The notes beneath the pieces are model-generated. The model was not told the origin of the DNA, did not search any database, and saw only the letters and a program-made list of their open reading frames with translations. Made by a program: the position numbers and the translations under genes. Source: an uncultured Methanobrevibacter sp. (GTDB taxonomy: Archaea > Methanobacteriota > Methanobacteria > Methanobacteriales > Methanobacteriaceae). From it: 10,719 nt of DNA. This document shows positions 6,098 to 10,719 of the stretch, piece by piece (within the stretch, counting starts at the first letter, position 1; every line of letters starts with the position of its first letter). Location of the stretch: positions 1 to 10,719 of the forward strand of contig ONIK01000059.1 of NCBI GenBank assembly GCA_900317865.1, in the 5' to 3' direction.

Positions 6098-6727
6098 ATG
6101 AAAGACTACTCATGTGCCGATTGCAGAATTATAAACTGCAAACACCAAGACAAGGAATACCCTAAATTCTGTCCAACAAAAGAATTGACAAGTGATGAAA
6201 TACTAGAAGTTGAAAAATTGTACAATGAAGACAACAACAAAGAAATATCACGGATATCAGCAGAAATAGAAGATGAATTCTACTGCAAATACACAAGAGT
6301 GGAAGAAATCATGGAATTTGCCAAAAGACTAAAAATGAATAAAATAGGAGTAGTTGCATGTGTGGGGCTAATGGAAGAAAGCAGAACTTTTGCAAAAATC
6401 CTGGAAAAACACGACTTTGAAGTGTATTCTGCAGCATGTAAAGTGGGAGCAATGAAAAAAACAGAGATAACGGGTCTTGATGAAGAAAAAACAGCCGTGA
6501 CTGGAAATGTAATGTGCAACCCAATACTTCAGGCCAAAATACTGAACAAGGAAAAAACAGATCTTAATGTGATAATAGGTTTATGTGTAGGACATGACAG
6601 TCTATTTTATAAATATTCAGATGCTCTGTGCACAACACTTGTAACGAAAGACAAAGTGCTCGCACACAATCCTGTAGGAGCATTATACCAAGCAAACACA
6701 TATTATAAAAAGCTAATGAATGATTAG
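6098..6727 (+). CDS. DUF1847 family metal-binding protein
   Basis: 209 residues with the DUF1847 N-terminus: CADCRIINCKHQDKEYPKFCP carries Cys6, Cys9, Cys14 and Cys25, a zinc- or iron-binding set. The rest is an alpha/beta domain with conserved cysteine-bearing strand ends: KIGVVACVGLMEESR (~83-97), YSAACKVG (~110-117), GNVMCNPILQA (~136-146) and GLCVGHDSLF (~161-170). The HNPVGALYQANTYYKKL end is also typical. DUF1847 proteins occur in anaerobes and methanogens; their biochemical role is unknown, and the many cysteines suggest metal or redox chemistry. Complete at both ends, with a GAGGA ribosome binding site. It converges with the ferredoxin operon. Confidence 0.85.
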   Translation: MKDYSCADCRIINCKHQDKEYPKFCPTKELTSDEILEVEKLYNEDNNKEISRISAEIEDEFYCKYTRVEEIMEFAKRLKMNKIGVVACVGLMEESRTFAKILEKHDFEVYSAACKVGAMKKTEITGLDEEKTAVTGNVMCNPILQAKILNKEKTDLNVIIGLCVGHDSLFYKYSDALCTTLVTKDKVLAHNPVGALYQANTYYKKLMND

Positions 6728-6740
6728 TAAATGTTTAATT

Positions 6741-6763
6741 ATTAAAAAATTGATAAAAAAAGA
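6741..6763 (-). terminator. T-rich terminator of the ferredoxin operon
   Basis: Read on the minus strand, a run of seven T (6755-6761) and then six T (6744-6749) lies 16-36 bases beyond the ferredoxin stop. Archaeal RNA polymerase terminates at such U-rich stretches without needing a hairpin. No comparable T-run is present for the converging DUF1847 gene. Confidence 0.5.
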
Positions 6764-6776
6764 ATTGATTTAATGT

Positions 6777-6956
6777 TCAATCAATTGTGATGCATTCGTT
6801 AGGACAAAGATCCACACAGGTTTCGCAGTAGCTGCATTCATCAGGTTCATTGATGGTCAATTTGCCATCTTTAAGAATCAGGACTTCCATAGGGCAGACG
6901 TCTGTGCAATCTCCACAATTATCACATTTGTTGGTGTCTATTGTAATGTCAGCCAT
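6777..6956 (-). CDS. 2[4Fe-4S] ferredoxin
   Basis: 59 residues with two C-x2-C-x2-C-x3-C-P motifs: Cys11, 14, 17, 21 followed by Pro22, and Cys41, 44, 47, 51 followed by Pro52. This is the standard pair of four-iron clusters of small clostridial-type ferredoxins, which carry low-potential electrons in the cytoplasm of methanogens. The two halves are internally symmetric (ITIDTNKCDNCGDC and LTINEPDECSYCETC). AGAGGT lies 8 bases before the ATG. It is the last gene of a three-gene minus-strand run, starting 40 bases after the stop of the zinc-ribbon protein. Its redox partner is not identifiable from the window. Confidence 0.93.
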   Translation of the reverse strand: MADITIDTNKCDNCGDCTDVCPMEVLILKDGKLTINEPDECSYCETCVDLCPNECITID

Positions 6957-6996
6957 TTTTTCAACCTCTAATAATAATTAAAATGGAGTATGTTTT

Positions 6997-7284
6997 TTAG
7001 CATACCCTATGTCCGCAGCATTTTTCCGGGTCGTGTGGGATATTCGGGTCATGATGGTCAGGGTATGGTTTTCCACAGGTTAATGGTCCTCTTCCACGGG
7101 CAGATCCGCAGCATCCCCCCATTCTTTTGTTGTGGTTTAATATTGAATCGATATCCAAATCTTTTACTTCACCAATATATTCGATGGTTGTGCTGTGGCA
7201 TTTTGGACACATTTCATGTTCACCGTTTAATGTTATCCAATTGAAACCGCATTCTTTACAGACATATTCTAAATTATCAGCCAT
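6997..7284 (-). CDS. 95-residue zinc-ribbon protein with Cys-rich tail
   Basis: The start is MADNLEYVCKECGFNW at 7284, chosen because GGAGATGAT, close to the ideal archaeal ribosome binding site, lies 5 bases upstream; longer versions of the frame overlap the DUF134 gene and have no signal. Residues 7-37 form a zinc ribbon (Cys9, Cys12, Cys26, Cys29). A short linker (KDLDIDSILNHNKR) leads to a tail with GGCCGSARGRGPLTCG and HDPEKCCGHRVC (Cys58, 59, 70, 89, 90, 95, several His), suggesting a second metal site or cluster. The ribbon closely resembles the one in the middle of the neighbouring DUF134 protein (YVCKECGFNW versus YLCEDCGFQW; CPKCHST versus CPDCKST), so the two probably share ancestry. 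It begins 16 bases after the DUF134 stop. Function unknown. Confidence 0.8.
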   Translation of the reverse strand: MADNLEYVCKECGFNWITLNGEHEMCPKCHSTTIEYIGEVKDLDIDSILNHNKRMGGCCGSARGRGPLTCGKPYPDHHDPNIPHDPEKCCGHRVC

Positions 7285-7300
7285 TTGAATCATCTCCCAT

Positions 7301-7828
7301 TTAAATATTGCATAATCCTCTTCCCTGAAGTGCTGAACCGCATTCAGGACATGTTTTGGTTCTGCATGGAACTCCTCTAATTTTTGGTTCACTGTAACCG
7401 CAATTAGGGCAACTGCATGCGTCATTTGACATTTGATTTCTTCTATTGTTTGCGTTTAATTTGCGAATGTTTGTTGATTTGCAGTCAGGGCATTCTTCAT
7501 ATTCTTTTTCTGGATTTGACCATTGAAAACCACAATCTTCGCATAAATATTTATTTGGATCAATCATTGTATCACCTTTGACAATAACTATTGGCCGGCC
7601 TTCAATTAGAGAGGTAGCGAGCTTATTTCTTGCAGAATTCAGAATCCTGTGAAATGTTGATTGTGAAATTCCCATGAACTCCGCAGATTCCGTTTGCTTT
7701 ATATCATGATAATCTTTAAATCTGATTGCTTCAAACTCATCTACAGACAGTTCGATGGGATTTAGATTTTTTTTCAACTCATGTCTGTGGCATGTAACCA
7801 CTCTTCTCATTCTTTTAGGCCTAACCAT
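7301..7828 (-). CDS. DUF134 (UPF0251) DNA-binding protein with two C-terminal zinc ribbons
   Basis: 175 residues from MVRPKRMRRV, the usual opening of the family. The start at 7828 is supported by GGGGGAG 5 bases upstream; the frame could extend 18 codons further but that part lacks a signal. Residues 25-80 (IELSVDEFEAIRFKDY ... MGISQSTFHRILNSARNKLA) form the sigma-70-region-4-like helix-turn-helix. Two zinc ribbons follow: Cys96, 99, 113, 116 and Cys140, 143, 160, 163 (PNCGYSEPKIRGVPC). The common short form of DUF134 ends near residue 100, so this is an extended version. First gene of the operon with the zinc-ribbon protein and ferredoxin. DUF134 genes commonly sit near iron-cluster and NifX/Mrp-type genes. 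A metal- or redox-responsive regulator is inferred. Confidence 0.85.
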   Translation of the reverse strand: MVRPKRMRRVVTCHRHELKKNLNPIELSVDEFEAIRFKDYHDIKQTESAEFMGISQSTFHRILNSARNKLATSLIEGRPIVIVKGDTMIDPNKYLCEDCGFQWSNPEKEYEECPDCKSTNIRKLNANNRRNQMSNDACSCPNCGYSEPKIRGVPCRTKTCPECGSALQGRGLCNI

Positions 7829-7859
7829 AACTCTCCCCCAAAATGTGTCTTCAGGTATT

Positions 7860-7890
7860 ATGAATATATATTCATAACTCATATATAAAG
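7860..7890 (-). promoter_or_regulatory. TATA box and palindrome upstream of the DUF134 operon
   Basis: Minus-strand CTTTATATATGAGT (7877-7890) carries a TATA box. Immediately downstream is a perfect 16-bp palindrome, ATGAATATATATTCAT (7860-7875), that would lie between the box and the expected start near 7858. A protein bound there would block transcription, so it is a candidate operator, possibly for DUF134 itself. Confidence 0.45.
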
Positions 7891-7900
7891 ATTACTCCCC

Positions 7901-7935
7901 ACCAAATATAAACTCAAAACTATACCAAGTATAAA
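7901..7935. repeat. Paired 12-bp direct repeats upstream of the DUF134 promoter
   Basis: ACCAAATATAAA (7901-7912) and ACCAAGTATAAA (7924-7935) differ at one base and start 23 bases apart, about two helical turns. They lie just upstream of the TATA box of the minus-strand operon and could be activator or repressor sites. Each also contains a TATA-like core. Confidence 0.4.
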
Positions 7936-8037
7936 CACCCGCTAAAAATGCCAAATTGATTCTTAAAAAAAAGACTTATTCTATGATGTTAATAAGAGTA
8001 ATATGTTTAAATTTTTAAAAAATAATATAGATTTCAT

Positions 8038-8141
8038 ATTGCCGTATACAATACAAAATATTTATTCCTTTTAGCTCTCGAATTATAAATATGCAACGAA
8101 GAAGCATATATATTTTTTATTCATTTATTTTCATCCCAATG
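8038..8141 (+). repeat. Interspersed repeat, copy D (long form with hairpin)
   Basis: Reads ATTGCCGTATACAATAC, then the common middle (AAAATATTTATTCC) and TTTTAGCTCTCGAATTATA. A hairpin follows: ATATGC (8089-8094), 9-nt loop AACGAAGAA, GCATAT (8104-8109), then a T-rich tail like that of copy A. Relative to A it has lost one C in the opening GCCC and has scattered substitutions, so it is an older or independently drifting copy. It lies in the divergent spacer between the DUF134 operon and the flavin-reductase-like gene. Confidence 0.75.
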
Positions 8142-8166
8142 TTTAAAAATTATAAAAATAAAAAAA

Positions 8167-8174
8167 TATAAAAT
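8167..8174 (+). promoter_or_regulatory. TATA box candidate for the 8245-8814 gene
   Basis: TATAAAAT preceded by an A-rich stretch. A start about 26 bases downstream would be near 8196, giving a leader of about 50 bases that contains the GGGGAG ribosome binding site. Confidence 0.4.
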
Positions 8175-8244
8175 AGTTTAAATAATTAAATAAGAAAAAT
8201 TAATAAGGATTAATTTATTTTTATCCTAAGGGGAGAGCATTTTA

Positions 8245-8814
8245 ATGAAAGAATTAGGTGCAAGAGCATTTTTTTACGGACACCCGGCTCCAGTGTTTAT
8301 GGTGGCCACATATAATGATGATGAGACTGTTAATGTGATGAATTTGCATGAAGTTGCAAGAACAAATGCAGGAGACCTTGCATTATGCATAGGACCTGGC
8401 AAGAAGACTCACGAAAACATTGAAAAAAGAAAAGCATTGACTCTTACATTAGTCAGTAAGGACATGGTAAAAGAAGTGGATTATTTCGGTCTGGTTTCAG
8501 GACATAGGGTGCCGGACAAGTTTGAAAAAACCGGACTGAAAGCTCAAAGAAGTTCAAACGTAAATGCCCCTGTAATTGAAGGTAGTCCACTTGTTATCGA
8601 ATGTGAACTTATAGAATTTGTCGAAACAGATAATTTCACTACAGTACTTGCCCGTATTGTTAATCTACTGGCAGATGAATCCATTTTAAATGAAAAAGGA
8701 AAGATTGATTCCACCAAGATTAATATGGTATTCTATGATTCATTCAGCAATAGTTATTTCACACTGGGTGAAAAAGTTGGGGACGCATTTAAAGATGGAA
8801 AACATTTCATATAA
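8245..8814 (+). CDS. Flavin reductase family (FMN-binding split-barrel) protein
   Basis: 189 residues, full length for the flavoredoxin/COG1853 type. The opening RAFFYGHPAPVFMVATYNDD corresponds to the family's P-x-P-V-x-[LMV]-V-T-T strand; NVMNLHEVARTNAGDLALCIGPGKKTHENIEKRKALTL (~31-68) is the flavin-contacting region, with the K-x-T-x-x-N-I-x-x-x-x-x-x-x-x-N/T pattern. FGLVSGHRVPDKFEKTGL (~79-96) is the usual loop where these proteins read D-Y-C-G-x-x-S-G-x-x-x-D-K-F; the Cys common there is replaced by Phe. The end (FYDSFSNSYFTLGEKVGDAFKDGKHF) is characteristic. FMN binding is known for the family; the electron donor (often F420H2, NAD(P)H or ferredoxin) cannot be told. Ribosome binding site GGGGAG about 9 bases upstream. 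Single gene, converging with vapC. Confidence 0.88.
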   Translation: MKELGARAFFYGHPAPVFMVATYNDDETVNVMNLHEVARTNAGDLALCIGPGKKTHENIEKRKALTLTLVSKDMVKEVDYFGLVSGHRVPDKFEKTGLKAQRSSNVNAPVIEGSPLVIECELIEFVETDNFTTVLARIVNLLADESILNEKGKIDSTKINMVFYDSFSNSYFTLGEKVGDAFKDGKHFI

Positions 8815-8850
8815 ATCTTATAATATTTTGGTGTTTTTATTTATAAGATT
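8814..8850. terminator. Hairpin terminator between convergent genes
   Basis: AATCTTATAA (8814-8823) and TTATAAGATT (8841-8850) form a perfect 10-bp stem with a 17-nt loop, starting at the last base of the flavin-reductase-like stop codon. A run of five T follows within ten bases on the plus strand. It probably ends the plus-strand transcript, and may act for the oncoming toxin transcript as well. Confidence 0.6.
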
Positions 8851-8891
8851 AGGGCATTTTTATGCAAATCTGCCAATAATTAAATTATTTC

Positions 8892-9305
8892 TTATTTTAA
8901 GTCCATTAATTTAATTTCATCAAATAGTTTGAATTCCCCATCAAAGCTTGCAACATAATCTAATTTATAATATTCATATATAACAACTTCTGAACAATCT
9001 ATAAATCCCAATTTGAATTTATTTTTATTGTATTTTTCAAAAATTGCAAATACATTATCATTGTACATGTTAATGTCTGATTCATTGATGATTGTGAAAT
9101 TATCTTTCATATAGTTATATGCAAGTCTAACTAATGCAATATCCTTTGTTTTTTGGCCCAATATTGTTATTACTTCAGACACTATCCCATTTGAGATGTA
9201 ACAATCATTATCTAGAATTTCTTTGTTTTTTATTGCTCTTTGATGTAGCGGGTCATTTTTTCTAAATATTGCAATGATGAATGATGAGTCCAATAAAATT
9301 TTCAT
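8892..9305 (-). CDS. vapC: PIN-domain toxin ribonuclease, VapC type
   Basis: 137 residues, the usual size of a VapC toxin. The acidic active-site residues of the PIN fold are all present: Asp6 in LLDSSFIIA, Glu44 in IVSEVITI, Asp103 in FIDCSEVVIY and Asp122 in VASFDGEF. These bind Mg2+ or Mn2+ for RNA cleavage; known VapC enzymes cut tRNA or the sarcin-ricin loop of 23S rRNA, and the target here is unknown. The ATG overlaps the stop of the upstream antitoxin by four bases (ATGA), typical of coupled translation, with a GGAG site inside the antitoxin gene. The toxin looks intact. Confidence 0.9.
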   Translation of the reverse strand: MKILLDSSFIIAIFRKNDPLHQRAIKNKEILDNDCYISNGIVSEVITILGQKTKDIALVRLAYNYMKDNFTIINESDINMYNDNVFAIFEKYNKNKFKLGFIDCSEVVIYEYYKLDYVASFDGEFKLFDEIKLMDLK

Positions 9306-9544
9306 TTGTATAAACTCCTTTTTAGTTCAACGGCATCTCTTGGATCATCATCTTCAATAATGCCCAATACATCCTCCAGATTTACTTTTTTTCTTGGTTT
9401 GATTACAATTTCATTATTTTCATTAATAGACCAATCAATGATTGTATCCTCTATAGTTAAATCTGTGAGTTTATTACGTATAGCTTTAGGGATGGCTAAC
9501 TGATAATTTTTATACAATGTTGTTGTTGCAATTATATTATCCAT
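9302..9544 (-). CDS. vapB: AbrB-type antitoxin of the vapBC pair
   Basis: 80 residues. The front (TTTLYKNYQLAIPKAIRNKL, residues 7-26) is the swapped-hairpin SpoVT/AbrB DNA-binding signature, where the typical pattern is K-x-Q-I-x-I-P-x-x-I-R-x-x-L. A strand with NEIVIKPRKK (~44-53) completes that domain. The C-terminal 27 residues (VNLEDVLGIIEDDDPRDAVELKRSLYK) are the acidic/helical segment that wraps and inhibits the toxin. GGAG lies about 11 bases before the ATG. Such antitoxins repress their own promoter together with the toxin. Confidence 0.85.
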   Translation of the reverse strand: MDNIIATTTLYKNYQLAIPKAIRNKLTDLTIEDTIIDWSINENNEIVIKPRKKVNLEDVLGIIEDDDPRDAVELKRSLYK

Positions 9545-9967
9545 AATATTCAGACTCCTTTAATTTTATTTAATTAATATTATATTTTCAGAGAATATAA
9601 AGTTATCTGAAAAATTATAAAGTCACTAATCATAACCATATAAAATTACGAAAATAGTTTAAAATATATAAATTAAACAATAATTCAATTACTATTAGAA
9701 ACATAAAATATGAAATAGTTAATGAATAGTTTTCCTAATAATTTTTCAAATAATTTAAAGTCAATATTACAAAAAAAGTATACAAAATATAATACTCTTT
9801 AGAAAAAAAGACCAAATTAATTCCTTAAAAAAATACTTATTTTTTAAAAATACCAACACATTACACTCAATAATATTATCAAATAAGTTATATTAAGTTA
9901 ATTAAATATAAACTTAATATTAATGATTAATAATTAAAATAAACCCGAAATAATATGAATTTTATTT
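9545..9967. other. AT-rich intergenic stretch
   Basis: Extremely AT-rich sequence with no gene supported on either strand. It includes the region just upstream of the antitoxin, where its promoter must lie (an AT-rich AAAATATAATATT on the minus strand at about 9576-9588 is a weak candidate). No repeats of the A-D family are seen here. Confidence 0.5.
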
Positions 9968-10039
9968 TGCCCGTATACTAACTCTCTTGAATCATCGCTA
10001 GATTACCCTTAGCTCCTCGAGTAACCCTCGAAACGGGCA
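9968..10039. other. Structured 72-bp element related to the interspersed repeats (copy E)
   Basis: Opens TGCCCGTATACTA and contains TTAGCTC, as copies A-D do. Here TGCCCGT (9968-9974) pairs perfectly with ACGGGCA (10033-10039). Inside, GCTAG (9997-10001) pairs with TTAGC (10009-10013) around a 7-nt loop, including one G-T pair, and TCGAG (10017-10021) pairs with CTCGA (10027-10031). It is much richer in G and C than its surroundings. It lies about 145 bases beyond the 5S gene in the direction of rRNA transcription. Overall size and stem layout recall a tRNA cloverleaf, but the conserved D-loop GG and T-loop TTC are missing, so I do not call a tRNA. Confidence 0.55.
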
Positions 10040-10077
10040 GCCTATCTAATATTAATTATTTTTTAATCACAGCAAGT

Positions 10078-10085
10078 AAAAAAAA
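10078..10085 (-). terminator. T8 tract downstream of the 5S gene
   Basis: Eight T in a row on the minus strand about 100 bases beyond the 5S 3' end, preceded by a shorter T6 at 10145-10150. Either could terminate the rRNA transcript in an archaeon. Confidence 0.45.
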
Positions 10086-10200
10086 TACTTTCTCATAAAA
10101 GTTAATTAAATATTAGTCAAAAATGATACGACAATAATATTATGTAAAAAATGATATTTAAAAGTAATTATGAATATAATGGGCTTGCAGCGAAATGAAA

Positions 10201-10362
<162 letters not shown>

Positions 10363-10518
10363 CATGCTATGACCGCAATACTTAATATACAAACCAATAT
10401 GAGATTGAATTAATTAACCATACAACTTTCACCCAAACTGTTAACACCTAACCAAATTGCTACCAGACCACAATATTACTTGAAAACAAGTATACTAGTC
10501 TACTAACAAATTAAAATA

Positions 10519-10719
<201 letters not shown>

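Noticed and set aside
6280..6524. Minus-strand frames opposite the DUF1847 gene
   Set aside because: They are shadows of a well-supported gene with the correct start signal and conserved cysteines.
9968..10039. Calling a tRNA gene (a Val-type UAC or Tyr-type GUA anticodon could be read, depending on strand)
   Set aside because: The D-loop GG and T-loop TTC signatures are missing on both strands, one hairpin loop has only five bases, and the expected purine after the anticodon or U before it is lacking.

Overview
The window looks like a chromosomal piece of a low-GC methanogenic archaeon of the order Methanobacteriales, most likely a gut Methanosphaera or Methanobrevibacter relative. Support comes from very AT-rich intergenic DNA, archaeal TATA boxes, ribosome binding sites of the GGTGAT/GGAG type, an archaeal 23S-5S rRNA tail, and protein families typical of methanogens (DUF447, DUF4013, DUF134, DUF1847, a 2[4Fe-4S] ferredoxin). 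The genus is an inference; no search was possible.

Layout. 1-92 is the end of an unidentified gene. 93-797 is gene-poor and holds one repeat copy (A) and coding-like debris. 798-3469 has a DUF447 flavoprotein, two very short minus-strand genes (a 45-residue Cys-rich protein and a 57-residue HEPN-like fragment), a DUF4013 membrane protein and a four-helix membrane protein. 3721-4993 (minus) is one gene broken by a one-base frameshift: a leucine-carboxyl-methyltransferase-type enzyme fused to a C-terminal STAS domain. 5397-7828 has a GNAT acetyltransferase, a DUF1847 metal-binding protein, and a minus-strand operon running DUF134 regulator, small zinc-ribbon protein, ferredoxin. 8245-9544 has a flavin-reductase-like protein and a VapBC-type toxin-antitoxin pair. 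10183-10719 (minus) is the end of an rRNA operon: the 23S 3' end followed by a 5S gene.

Three signals go beyond ordinary annotation. First, the 5S gene contains a perfect 81-bp tandem duplication of nearly its whole body, inside a single pair of ends, which would give an RNA of about 205 nt. Second, a short repeat recurs at about 108, 3682, 5229 and 8038, always in the same orientation and always at boundaries between gene groups. A structured relative lies at 9968-10039, next to the rRNA operon. Copies A and D also share a downstream hairpin with a compensatory base-pair change. The gene blocks between copies look like cassettes accumulated beside an rRNA operon; this is a hypothesis. Third, copies B and C bracket the methyltransferase-STAS gene as direct repeats, and B overlaps its stop codon.

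Functionally, much of the accessory content is redox- or metal-related (DUF447, the FMN split-barrel protein, ferredoxin, DUF1847, zinc-ribbon proteins). DUF134 is the likely regulator of its own operon, with candidate operator sequences upstream.
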